From positions 1 through 8,401 of the forward strand of contig JBHIEE010000115.1 of assembly GCA_046760445.1 (NCBI GenBank): a stretch of 8,401 bases of DNA, read 5' to 3'. The notes beneath the pieces are model-generated. The model searched no databases and was not told the DNA's origin. It worked only from the letters and a program-made list of their open reading frames with translations. A program made the position numbers and the translations under genes. The stretch is from JBHIEE01 sp046760445. Its GTDB lineage: Bacteria; Acidobacteriota; Aminicenantia; JdFR-78. Shown one piece after another: positions 1-6,440 of the stretch; position 1 is the stretch's first letter, and each line of letters begins with the position of its first letter.

Positions 1-851
1 TCAGATTCTGGTTCTAATTCAATAACTTTTTGAAAATTCTTCTTTGCTTCTTCCATATCACCTTTATTAAGGTTTGCTAAAGCTAACTGGTAATAACCTT
101 CAACATAATTTGGATCCCTAATTAAGCATTTATTAAAATAATCAATAGCCATATCTATTTGTTTATTTTTGAAGAAGAGAATACCAATGTTATAAAATAT
201 GTTAGGATCTTTAAGACTTTCTTCATCGAGTTGTTTAAAATATTTCATACCTTCTTCAAGATCGCCTTTTTCCAAATAGATAGCACTGAGATTTATAAGT
301 GTATTGCGCGATTCAGGCTCTTTATCAAGCATAAGCTTGAAGGCATCAATGGCATTTTCTAAATCATTTAGTCTATAATAACAAAGCCCAATTTTCTCAT
401 AGACTTGGTAGAGGTCTTGATTTTCTGTCAGGACTCGCTGATATTCCTGCAAAGCTTCGTTATATTTTTTCTGGTGATAGAGTGCATCTCCTTTGCTTAA
501 AGGTGATTCTGGAATGCGAGTAAGTCTAATGTCAATAGGCTTGTTCCTTCTTATAGCAGAAAGGAAAACAGTAATATTTTTCGGCTCATATCCTTTGGCT
601 ATAATACCAATGGTCCATGTACCAGGACGAACATTAGCCTTCATCCACCGACCTTTCTTATCAGTTATTAACTCATATTTTGTTCCATCTTCAGAAAATA
701 TTAAAATCACCTTGGCTCCCTCAATGGGCTTGCCATCTTCTGTTTTTACTGTGCCGTTTACTATAGCCCAAACGCGGGCATAGGCAGGATAACTGTTAAT
801 CATAATGATCACTAAGCTAACAATTATACTTACAATCAATAATTTTTTCAT
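1..851 (-). CDS. Exported TPR protein with carboxypeptidase-regulatory-like domain, 3' end outside window
   Basis: This gene reads leftwards from ATG at 851 and is still open at base 1, giving 283 residues without a stop. Residues 1-25 are a classic signal peptide: Lys-Lys, a long hydrophobic core, then AYA before Arg26. There is no lipobox cysteine. Residues about 28-112 look like a carboxypeptidase-regulatory / CnaB-like beta sandwich (VNGTVKTEDGKPIEGAKV, then TDKKGRW and VRPGTWTIGIIAKGYEP). From about 116 onward there are five consecutive TPR units of roughly 34 residues, with the usual G/Y/A/P spacing, for example IGLCYYRLNDLENAIDAF and YYQLALANLNKGDMEEAK. A GAAAGG ribosome site lies just upstream. 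The protein is probably periplasmic or outer-surface associated, and TPRs generally mediate protein contacts. The start lies 41 bp after the acylase-family stop on the same strand, so the two are probably co-transcribed. The specific role is unknown, and the C-terminus lies outside the window. Confidence 0.88.
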   Translation of the reverse strand, partial: MKKLLIVSIIVSLVIIMINSYPAYARVWAIVNGTVKTEDGKPIEGAKVILIFSEDGTKYELITDKKGRWMKANVRPGTWTIGIIAKGYEPKNITVFLSAIRRNKPIDIRLTRIPESPLSKGDALYHQKKYNEALQEYQRVLTENQDLYQVYEKIGLCYYRLNDLENAIDAFKLMLDKEPESRNTLINLSAIYLEKGDLEEGMKYFKQLDEESLKDPNIFYNIGILFFKNKQIDMAIDYFNKCLIRDPNYVEGYYQLALANLNKGDMEEAKKNFQKVIELEPES

Positions 852-892
852 AAAACCTTTCACTTTATTTAATTGTATTTTTACTAACTTTT

Positions 893-3334
893 TTAATTTT
901 GACCAATCGGTATTAAGGTTAGTTTTCCCTCTGCTTGGTTTTCTATATCTTCTCTATAAAATAACATCGGATAGTATTTTCCATTGAGCCAGAGTTTGAT
1001 TTGATCATCATAATGAGGACTGAGAAAATGCCCAGACTGACCTGAACTGCCTACACAAATCGAATTTTTTAGGTCTGCCAGATCAACAATTTGTCGAAAA
1101 GAAGCAGCAACAACAGTGCGATAAGGATTATTAATAGAAAAGTCAGAATTGTTAACGGTTTCTCCATCACCCATTACTGGATAAGGACCCCGATTAAAGA
1201 ATTTCAATATCGCTACCTGACCCAAAGCATGCTGAAAATATATGGCATGCATTTCTGTCCAATTCCAGTTTTCTGGAGCACCATACTTTTCACTAAGCCA
1301 CAAGTAAGCATCATTCAAACTCTTTTCTATTATTTTCTTTTTATTTTCTCCCGACTTGTTAACAGACATGACCTTTTCATTATTTATATTCTCAAACCAT
1401 TGAGATTGAGAATTATCAATTATTCTTAAAAGTCCAGCCCATCTTTCATCAGTTCTGATTTTGAATTTTTCTAAACTATCTCCTAATTCATCTCTAAAGG
1501 TATTCTCATTGAAAAACTGTAAAAATACCTGAAAAAGGGCAGGTTCTTTTCCTTCGGTCATTTCACCATCCCAATTTTTCAAAATATCCTGAGCTTTTTT
1601 AGCTTCGCCTGACAAATCTTCCAATTCTCTAATTAAAGGTAAAAATATCTGAGCTTGATTAGAAAATACATCCAACTGAATTTCTTTGAAAGAGTCAATT
1701 GAATGTTTCTCTTTTTTGAGAAGTAACTCTCTTATTCTATTTGCTCGGAAGGGAGCTAAATAATCTTTGCTTATGTAATAAGGATAATCGTCGGAGACAA
1801 TTTTATTATTAGCTGTGACAATAAAATGTTCAGGAGGATTAAAAGAGAATGGTTTTTCATCTTCTTCTAAATAGCCAATCCATTCATATTTATCGGTTTC
1901 TCCTGGAACAGGAATTAAGCCTTTGTGATTTTTTCTCAGCGGGATTTTACCACTCAAAAAATAACCAATATTCCCTTTTCTGTCGGCGTAAATAAAATTC
2001 TGGGAAGGGGCATCAAATAAAGAGACCCCGGCTTTAAACTCATCCCAGTTTTTAGCCTTGTTAATCAGATAAAAAGTTTCCGCTACTTGACCCCCTTCAT
2101 AAATAACCCATTTTAAAGAAATGGATTCGGCAAACTCACCATGAATTGGATTTGAACTTTTAACTACAATAGGGGTGATTATTGGACCTCGACGAGTCCA
2201 TTTAATTTTGATCTTTTCTGGTTCTTTTTTCCCTTTAATGAAAATTTCTTCTTCAAAAATTCTTAATTTTTTCCATTCACCATTATAAAGATATTTATCT
2301 TGCTTAGAATTTAATTTTTCAATGTATAAATCCTGAACATCAGCATAAGAATTAGTCAAACCCCAGGCAATATGTTCATTATGTCCAATAATCACAAAAG
2401 GAATTCCAGTAAGAGAAACTCCTACAACATTGAAATTTCCTCCAATGAGATGTATCTCATACCAGATAGAAGGTAATCTTATTCCTAAATGAGGATCATT
2501 GGCTAATAGTGGTTTTCCTGTTCTAGTAATAGTCCCATCCACAACCCAGCTATTGCTGCCTTTTCCTGATTTTACAAAGAACCTCTGTAGCGCAGGAGCT
2601 TGTCTTACACTCATGGTGGGGATGAACTCTAACGTTACATCTTTCGATTCCCAGCTTTTTTCTCTTTTCTTTCCCAAATAGGGCACAATGACTGCTCCTT
2701 CTTCAGGATAACTAGGCATTATTTCATTTGTTTTTTCTTCTCTTAATTTATCAATCAATTCTGCTCTAAGGATTTCAGAATTAAAATTGACGCAGAGATC
2801 ATAAGCCATAATTTCTTTTATTAAAAGACTATCTATAATTTCCCAGGGGTCGGGTTTATATCGTAAGATTAAAAATTCAGGAGGAAGTGGTTTCTTTGAA
2901 TTAATGTAAGCATTCACTCCATCCTTATAAGCAGTAAGAAGCTTTTTCATTTTAGGGCTTAATTTAGCTAAGTCTTTCTCTGCTGCTTTTTTCAATCCTA
3001 AAACTCTCAGTAGTTTATCAGTTTCCACGGTAACTTCGCCAAATATTTCTGATAATCTGCCCGAACCTGCTCTTCTCATTAGCTCCATCTGCCATAATCT
3101 ATCCTGAGCATGAACATAGCCACAGGCAAAAAATAAATCTTTTTCATTCTGAGCATAAATATGAGGCACTCCCCATTTATCTCTAATAATTTCAACTTCT
3201 TCAGAAATCCCTTTTAAAGCTATCTCGCCTTTTGTTTTAGGTAAAGAACTATAGAATAAATAAGCACCACACAAAACCACAATAACAATAACTAAAAACA
3301 GACCTAAAATTATCCATTTAATTGTTTTTTTCAT
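893..3334 (-). CDS. Penicillin acylase family Ntn-hydrolase (amide hydrolase), membrane-anchored
   Basis: This is an 813-residue precursor of the penicillin G acylase / acyl-homoserine lactone acylase family, whose usual length is about 750-850. These enzymes are made as one chain, cut themselves into alpha and beta subunits, and use the new N-terminal Ser of beta as nucleophile to hydrolyse amide bonds. The N-terminus has KK followed by about 22 hydrophobic residues, acting as an anchor or uncleaved signal. The alpha part carries RDKWGVPHIYA and GYVHAQDRLWQMELMRRAGSGRLSE. The predicted cleavage and catalytic residue is Ser260 (codon 2557-2555) in GKGSNSWVV. It is followed by the beta-subunit motifs LLANDPHLG, GHNEHIAWGLTN and, near the C-terminus, SGQSGHFLSPHYDDQ. 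The protein therefore looks intact. I chose ATG 3334 because it places the membrane segment at the N-terminus. An in-frame TTG at 3382 would add 16 residues. The true substrate (beta-lactam side chain, AHL, lipopeptide or other amide) cannot be read from sequence. Confidence 0.93.
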   Translation of the reverse strand: MKKTIKWIILGLFLVIVIVVLCGAYLFYSSLPKTKGEIALKGISEEVEIIRDKWGVPHIYAQNEKDLFFACGYVHAQDRLWQMELMRRAGSGRLSEIFGEVTVETDKLLRVLGLKKAAEKDLAKLSPKMKKLLTAYKDGVNAYINSKKPLPPEFLILRYKPDPWEIIDSLLIKEIMAYDLCVNFNSEILRAELIDKLREEKTNEIMPSYPEEGAVIVPYLGKKREKSWESKDVTLEFIPTMSVRQAPALQRFFVKSGKGSNSWVVDGTITRTGKPLLANDPHLGIRLPSIWYEIHLIGGNFNVVGVSLTGIPFVIIGHNEHIAWGLTNSYADVQDLYIEKLNSKQDKYLYNGEWKKLRIFEEEIFIKGKKEPEKIKIKWTRRGPIITPIVVKSSNPIHGEFAESISLKWVIYEGGQVAETFYLINKAKNWDEFKAGVSLFDAPSQNFIYADRKGNIGYFLSGKIPLRKNHKGLIPVPGETDKYEWIGYLEEDEKPFSFNPPEHFIVTANNKIVSDDYPYYISKDYLAPFRANRIRELLLKKEKHSIDSFKEIQLDVFSNQAQIFLPLIRELEDLSGEAKKAQDILKNWDGEMTEGKEPALFQVFLQFFNENTFRDELGDSLEKFKIRTDERWAGLLRIIDNSQSQWFENINNEKVMSVNKSGENKKKIIEKSLNDAYLWLSEKYGAPENWNWTEMHAIYFQHALGQVAILKFFNRGPYPVMGDGETVNNSDFSINNPYRTVVAASFRQIVDLADLKNSICVGSSGQSGHFLSPHYDDQIKLWLNGKYYPMLFYREDIENQAEGKLTLIPIGQN

Positions 3335-3346
3335 TTTTGCTTTTCT

Positions 3347-3376
3347 AATATAAAGTATAAATAATCTCTTAGTCAA
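3347..3376 (-). promoter_or_regulatory. Candidate sigma70-type promoter for the acylase-TPR unit
   Basis: On the minus strand, TTGACT (3376-3371) is followed after 18 bp by TATATT (3352-3347); each hexamer matches the consensus at five of six bases. Transcription would begin near 3340, only about 6 bases before ATG 3334, so the message would be nearly leaderless. That fits the lack of a clear ribosome site before this ATG. However, matches of this quality are common in such AT-rich DNA. Confidence 0.35.
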
Positions 3377-3387
3377 TACCAAAGATA

Positions 3388-3416
3388 TTGAAAAATAAAA
3401 TCTTTTTCATTAAAAT
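3388..3416 (+). promoter_or_regulatory. Candidate sigma70-type promoter for def-fmt
   Basis: TTGAAA (3388-3393) and TAAAAT (3411-3416) are separated by exactly 17 bp. Transcription would start near 3423 and give a leader of about 14 bases before the def ATG. The only ribosome-site-like bases are a weak GGA at 3424-3426. The -35 box lies 11 bp from the -35 box of the opposing candidate promoter, so the two would be arranged back to back. The AT-rich background limits confidence. Confidence 0.35.
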
Positions 3417-3436
3417 AAAAATTGGATTGAATAATA

Positions 3437-3949
3437 ATGACTAACTTACCCATTTTAAAATATGGGAATCCAATCCTTCATCAAGTTTCAGAGGTAATTG
3501 AAAATATTGACCAATCTATAATTGACTTAGCTAAGAAAATGATTGAAACAATGCATGCTGCTCCAGGAGTAGGTCTGGCAGCTCCTCAAGTGGGAATAGG
3601 TAAAAGACTAATCACCGTTGATTTATCTGTAGGAAAAGACCCATCTCAAATAATTATCCTGATTAATCCTGAAATAAAGGTTGAAGAAGGAGAAGAAGTA
3701 TTGGAAGAAGGATGTTTAAGTCTGCCTGGTATTTCGGAAAAAATACCACGCCCAGCTAAAATTTTAATCAGAGGTCTAGATTTAGAAGGAAAAGAAAAAG
3801 AGTTTGAAGCTTCTAATATTCTTGCTCGTACTTTTTGTCACGAAATAGATCATTTAAATGGTAAATTTATCATTGATCGCCTTTCTCCTTTGAAAAGAAA
3901 TCTTTTTAAAAGAAAAATAAGAAGGCAAATTAAAGCTGGGGTGTGGTAA
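3437..3949 (+). CDS. def: Peptide deformylase
   Basis: This 170-residue cytoplasmic metalloenzyme removes the formyl group from the N-terminal methionine of new proteins. All three family motifs are present. Motif I is GVGLAAPQ at 44-51. Motif II is EGCLS at 91-95, with Cys93 as a metal ligand. Motif III is HEIDH at 135-139, with His135 and His139 as metal ligands and Glu136 as the catalytic base. The length is typical and the protein looks fully functional. The basic C-terminal tail (about 153-167, rich in Lys and Arg) is common in bacterial forms. The gene is the first of a two-gene unit: its TAA stop overlaps the ATG of fmt by one base (TAATG), which implies coupled translation. It is transcribed divergently from the acylase-family gene. 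Confidence 0.98.
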   Translation: MTNLPILKYGNPILHQVSEVIENIDQSIIDLAKKMIETMHAAPGVGLAAPQVGIGKRLITVDLSVGKDPSQIIILINPEIKVEEGEEVLEEGCLSLPGISEKIPRPAKILIRGLDLEGKEKEFEASNILARTFCHEIDHLNGKFIIDRLSPLKRNLFKRKIRRQIKAGVW

Positions 3950-4908
3950 TGAAAATCATTTTTTTTGGCACCCCTCAATCAGCTGTTCCATCTTTTTTTA
4001 AAATATTAGAAAATGGACATAGAATAGAATTGGTCATCACTCAACCGGACAAACCTACAGGAAGAGGAAAAACCTTTACTCCCCCTCCATTAAAAGAAGC
4101 AGCTCAGAAATTTGGTATTCCCGTGTATCAGCCTTTAAAAATAAGAGAAGATTCCTTTGCCTTTGAAAAAATTAAAGAAATAAATCCTGATTTAATAGTT
4201 GTTGTTGCTTACGGTCAAATTATTCCCGCTTCGATAATTTATCATCCTAAATATGGTTCGGTTAATGTCCATTTTTCTCTTTTACCTAAGTATCGAGGAG
4301 CGGCTCCTGTGCAATGGACAATCTTAAATGGGGAAAAAACAACTGGGGTAAGTATTTTCAGATTAAATGAGAAGATGGATGAAGGAGATATTCTTTCCCA
4401 AAAAGAAGTGGAAATTCTTCCTAATGAGAAAGGTTCACACCTTGAAGCCCGACTGGCTGAAATTGGGGCAGAACTTTTAGTCGATACAATTTCTAAACTC
4501 AAGGAAGGAAAAATTAAACCCAAGAAACAGAATCATTCTCTGGCAAGTTACGCTCCCAAATTAAAAAAAGAGGACGGTTTAATAAATTGGAGCCAAACAT
4601 CTCAAGAAATTGACCGGTTAGTTAGAGCAATGGATCCCTGGCCATCAGCTTATTCTTTTATTCAGGGCAAAAGAATAAAAATTACTGATGGAAAAGTGTT
4701 TGAGTCTCCATCCAGTCTCGCTGATTCTTATTCTTTCGGAAAAATCTGGAAAATAACCCCTGAAGGGATATTTGTCACTTGCGGAAAATCAACTGTCTAC
4801 CTTATTGAACAAGTTCAGCCTGAAGGTAAGAAAAAAATGTCTGCTTATTCTTTCACTCTTGGAGCGAGGTTAAAACCTGGAGAAAAATTTGATTCTTCTT
4901 TAGAATAA
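3949..4908 (+). CDS. fmt: Methionyl-tRNA formyltransferase
   Basis: This 319-residue enzyme (E. coli Fmt is 315) transfers a formyl group from 10-formyl-tetrahydrofolate to Met-tRNA(fMet) for translation initiation. The N-terminal formyltransferase domain (about 1-190) begins MKIIFFGTPQSAVPSF. It contains the folate-site motif SLLPKYRGAAPVQW at about 110-123. The catalytic triad is Asn106 and His108 (VNVHFS) and Asp144 (KMDEGD), in the same numbering as the E. coli enzyme. The positively charged loop TQPDKPTGRGK is at about 31-41. The C-terminal OB-like tRNA-binding domain (about 200-319) carries the family signature RAMDPWPSAYS. A longer frame begins with GTG at 3943, but ATG 3949 is the better start because it overlaps the def stop by one base and gives the canonical MKIIFFGTP N-terminus. 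The GGGGTG just upstream can act as the ribosome site from within def. Confidence 0.98.
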   Translation: MKIIFFGTPQSAVPSFFKILENGHRIELVITQPDKPTGRGKTFTPPPLKEAAQKFGIPVYQPLKIREDSFAFEKIKEINPDLIVVVAYGQIIPASIIYHPKYGSVNVHFSLLPKYRGAAPVQWTILNGEKTTGVSIFRLNEKMDEGDILSQKEVEILPNEKGSHLEARLAEIGAELLVDTISKLKEGKIKPKKQNHSLASYAPKLKKEDGLINWSQTSQEIDRLVRAMDPWPSAYSFIQGKRIKITDGKVFESPSSLADSYSFGKIWKITPEGIFVTCGKSTVYLIEQVQPEGKKKMSAYSFTLGARLKPGEKFDSSLE

Positions 4909-4914
4909 ATTAAC

Positions 4915-4932
4915 TGGAAGATTAATCTTCCA
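4915..4932. terminator. Perfect 18-bp palindrome between convergent genes, possible bidirectional terminator
   Basis: TGGAAGATTAATCTTCCA is its own reverse complement and can fold as a 7-bp stem with a TTAA loop in RNA from either strand. It lies directly after the fmt stop (4906-4908) and includes the stop and last codons of the M23 peptidase gene (stop 4924-4922). Its position suits transcription termination for both converging units. Neither side has a strong T-run, so intrinsic termination would be weak. A protein-binding palindrome is an alternative. Confidence 0.4.
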
Positions 4933-5815
4933 AAATATAATTAAAAGGATTAACGGGTTTATTATGAATTCGGACTTCATAATGAAGATGAGGTCCGATT
5001 GCCCGGCCAGTGCTTCCTATATAACCAATAATATCCCCTCTTTTGACCTTCTGTCCGGGTTTAACATTAAATTTACTTAAATGACCATAGAGAGTAGTAA
5101 AACCAAAATTATGATCTAAAATTAAGGTTTTACCAAGATCTTTATTATAGGAAGCAGATAATATTGTTCCATCTGCTGGAGCATAAATTGGATTCCCATA
5201 ACGAGTAGCAATATCGAGTCCTTTATGAAAGGCTCTTTGGCCAGTAAATGGGTCTTTTCTCCTCCCAAAAGCTGAACTAATATAACCTCTGGTCGGCCAG
5301 ATAGAAGGAGTAGAAGCTAATTTTATGGTCTGAGCTTCAAAAAATTTTACCAAGGTATTTAAGTTTTTTTCTATCCCTCCTGCTCTTTCTTTCATTGCCT
5401 CAAGATTATTCACTGATATTTCTTCCTGAATAGGAGGAGTACTTTCAATTTCATTAAAAATACTTGGCCCCCCAATCCCCACTTCTTTCAAGGCATAAGG
5501 AGATTCTAAACCAGCAATAATATTTAACTTCTTGGCATAATTTTTGAAGCTTTCAATTTTAGCATTCAACCCAGCAATTGAACTTTCATATTTAGCAATT
5601 ATTTCTTTTTGCTGATGATATTGAGTATTTAAATTCTTAAATTTTTCTCTGGTAATACTCATCGTGAAATAATCATAAAACATATAGCCCATTGAAATAA
5701 TTAGTATTATCCCTCCTAAAAAACAAATTCTGACAAATTTTTTAGAAAAAGTAATCTTTCTTGAATTTGATGTTGAATGAGGGACTATTATTACAGTGTA
5801 ATATTTATTTTCCAT
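4922..5815 (-). CDS. Membrane-anchored M23 (LytM-type) metallopeptidase with coiled coil
   Basis: This 297-residue protein probably cuts, or regulates the cutting of, peptidoglycan peptide cross-bridges outside the cytoplasmic membrane. It has a short cytoplasmic N-terminus (KYYTVIIVPHSTSNSRKI), one membrane segment at about 28-48, and a coiled coil at about 55-100. A linker leads to an M23/LytM domain at about 173-297. The zinc and catalytic residues are complete: His197 and Asp201 (HKGLD), His245 (YGHL), and His276 and His278 (HLHYE). It therefore looks like an active peptidase, not a degenerate EnvC/NlpD-type activator. ATG 5815 is chosen because a strong AAAGGAGAGGAG site (5828-5817) sits directly before it. 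An upstream in-frame GTG at 5839 would place that site inside the gene. It starts 40 bp after the B12-subunit stop on the same strand, so it is probably the last gene of the mutase transcript. Confidence 0.95.
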   Translation of the reverse strand: MENKYYTVIIVPHSTSNSRKITFSKKFVRICFLGGIILIISMGYMFYDYFTMSITREKFKNLNTQYHQQKEIIAKYESSIAGLNAKIESFKNYAKKLNIIAGLESPYALKEVGIGGPSIFNEIESTPPIQEEISVNNLEAMKERAGGIEKNLNTLVKFFEAQTIKLASTPSIWPTRGYISSAFGRRKDPFTGQRAFHKGLDIATRYGNPIYAPADGTILSASYNKDLGKTLILDHNFGFTTLYGHLSKFNVKPGQKVKRGDIIGYIGSTGRAIGPHLHYEVRIHNKPVNPFNYILED

Positions 5816-5816
5816 T

Positions 5817-5828
5817 CTCCTCTCCTTT
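5817..5828 (-). promoter_or_regulatory. Strong ribosome binding site that fixes the M23 peptidase start
   Basis: The minus strand reads AAAGGAGAGGAG directly before ATG 5815, with anti-Shine-Dalgarno-complementary bases in two overlapping registers. This supports the 297-residue product over the GTG-initiated 305-residue form. Confidence 0.75.
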
Positions 5829-5855
5829 CCTCTAACCACTTATGACCATTGATTA

Positions 5856-6293
5856 TCAAACTAAATTTTTTTTGTCAAGGAATTTTTTTATTCCGCTTTT
5901 TTTGATATTTTTTTGAATAAAATTAATTATTTCCTCGGTTGAAGTTCCTGGTAAGAAAATTTCAGATATTCCAATTTTCTTCAATTTAGGGATATCTTTT
6001 TCTGGAATAATTCCTCCTGCAAAGATTAAAACATCTTCCATCCCTTTCTCTTTAATTAATTCCATTATTCGAGGAAAAAGAAAATTATGAGCGCCAGAAA
6101 GAATACTCAAACCAATTACATCTACATCTTCTTGAATAGCTGTGGATACTATTTCTTCTGGAGTCCGTCGCAACCCAGTGTAAATCACCTCCATCCCTGC
6201 GTCTCTTAAAGCCCGGGCTACCACTTTCGCTCCTCGATCGTGACCATCTAAACCTGGCTTGGCAATCAGGACTCTTATCTTTCTTTCAGTCAT
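5856..6293 (-). CDS. Acyl-CoA mutase small subunit, cobalamin-binding domain protein
   Basis: This 145-residue protein is the B12-binding half of a split adenosylcobalamin-dependent acyl-CoA mutase. It matches the C-terminal domain of one-piece methylmalonyl-CoA mutase and the small subunit of isobutyryl-CoA mutase (about 136 residues). The base-off/His-on signature D-x-H-x-x-G is present as DGHDRG at about 16-21, so the His should ligate cobalt from below. GLSILSGAH (about 61-69) and FAGGIIP (about 91-97) supply the other nucleotide-tail contacts of this Rossmann-like fold. The last 15-18 residues (KKSGIKKFLDKK) form a basic tail beyond the domain. ATG 6293 is preceded by GGGAGGA (6304-6298). 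The partner large-subunit gene lies 147 bp upstream on the same strand, separated by a repeat mosaic. The domain alone does not tell which acyl-CoA is used. Confidence 0.95.
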   Translation of the reverse strand: MTERKIRVLIAKPGLDGHDRGAKVVARALRDAGMEVIYTGLRRTPEEIVSTAIQEDVDVIGLSILSGAHNFLFPRIMELIKEKGMEDVLIFAGGIIPEKDIPKLKKIGISEIFLPGTSTEEIINFIQKNIKKSGIKKFLDKKNLV

Positions 6294-6305
6294 TCTTTCC
6301 TCCCA

Positions 6306-6345
6306 ATTAGTCTATTAGTTAACTGGTACATTAGTTAATTAGTGG
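6306..6345. repeat. Five tandem octamers, consensus ATTAGTTA
   Basis: Read on the plus strand in steps of 8 from 6306, the units are ATTAGTCT, ATTAGTTA, ACTGGTAC, ATTAGTTA and ATTAGTGG. The block begins one base after the ribosome site of the small mutase subunit and runs straight into the heptamer block. Its function is unknown. It lies in the untranslated part of the probable mutase message. Confidence 0.75.
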
Positions 6346-6377
6346 AAATTGGAAATTTGAAATTGGAAATTAGAAAT
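6343..6377. repeat. Five tandem heptamers, consensus TGGAAAT
   Basis: In steps of 7 from 6343 the units are TGGAAAT, TGGAAAT, TTGAAAT, TGGAAAT and TAGAAAT. All variation is confined to the second base. Perfect heptad phase over 35 bp is not expected by chance, even in AT-rich DNA. The same unit returns inverted at 6389-6409. Confidence 0.85.
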
Positions 6378-6409
6378 TCTTACATTCAATTTCCATTTTC
6401 TAATTTCCA
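6364..6409. repeat. 13-bp perfect inverted repeat joining direct and inverted heptamers
   Basis: TGGAAATTAGAAA (6364-6376) and TTTCTAATTTCCA (6397-6409) are exact reverse complements separated by 20 bp. The right arm belongs to three in-phase inverted heptamers at 6389-6409 (ATTTCCA, TTTTCTA, ATTTCCA). In the mutase transcript this could form an AU-rich stem-loop between the large and small subunit frames, which might act in mRNA processing, stability or partial termination. Function is inferred only. Confidence 0.7.
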
Positions 6410-6410
6410 T

Positions 6411-6438
6411 CTTGTTTCTTGCTTCCAGCCTCCAGCTT
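6411..6438. repeat. Four tandem heptamers of a second family, CTTGCTT / CCAGCTT
   Basis: In steps of 7 from 6411 the units are CTTGTTT, CTTGCTT, CCAGCCT and CCAGCTT. The plus strand is pyrimidine-rich and more GC-rich than the neighbouring blocks. The array ends two bases from the stop codon of the mutase large subunit (6443-6441). The period matches the previous block, but the unit sequence is unrelated. Confidence 0.65.
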
Positions 6439-6440
6439 CT

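Noticed and set aside
159..987. Three plus-strand frames of 60-96 codons at the left end
   Set aside because: They lie opposite the TPR and acylase genes, lack ribosome sites and family features, and are explained by the AT-rich antisense strand.
893..3382. TTG-initiated 829-residue form of the penicillin acylase homologue
   Set aside because: The extra 16 residues precede an MKK plus hydrophobic segment typical of a true N-terminus, and the extension would cover the best promoter match. ATG 3334 is preferred.
3943..4908. GTG-initiated fmt with two extra residues (start 3943)
   Set aside because: ATG 3949 gives the canonical MKIIFFGTP start and the common one-base stop/start overlap with def.
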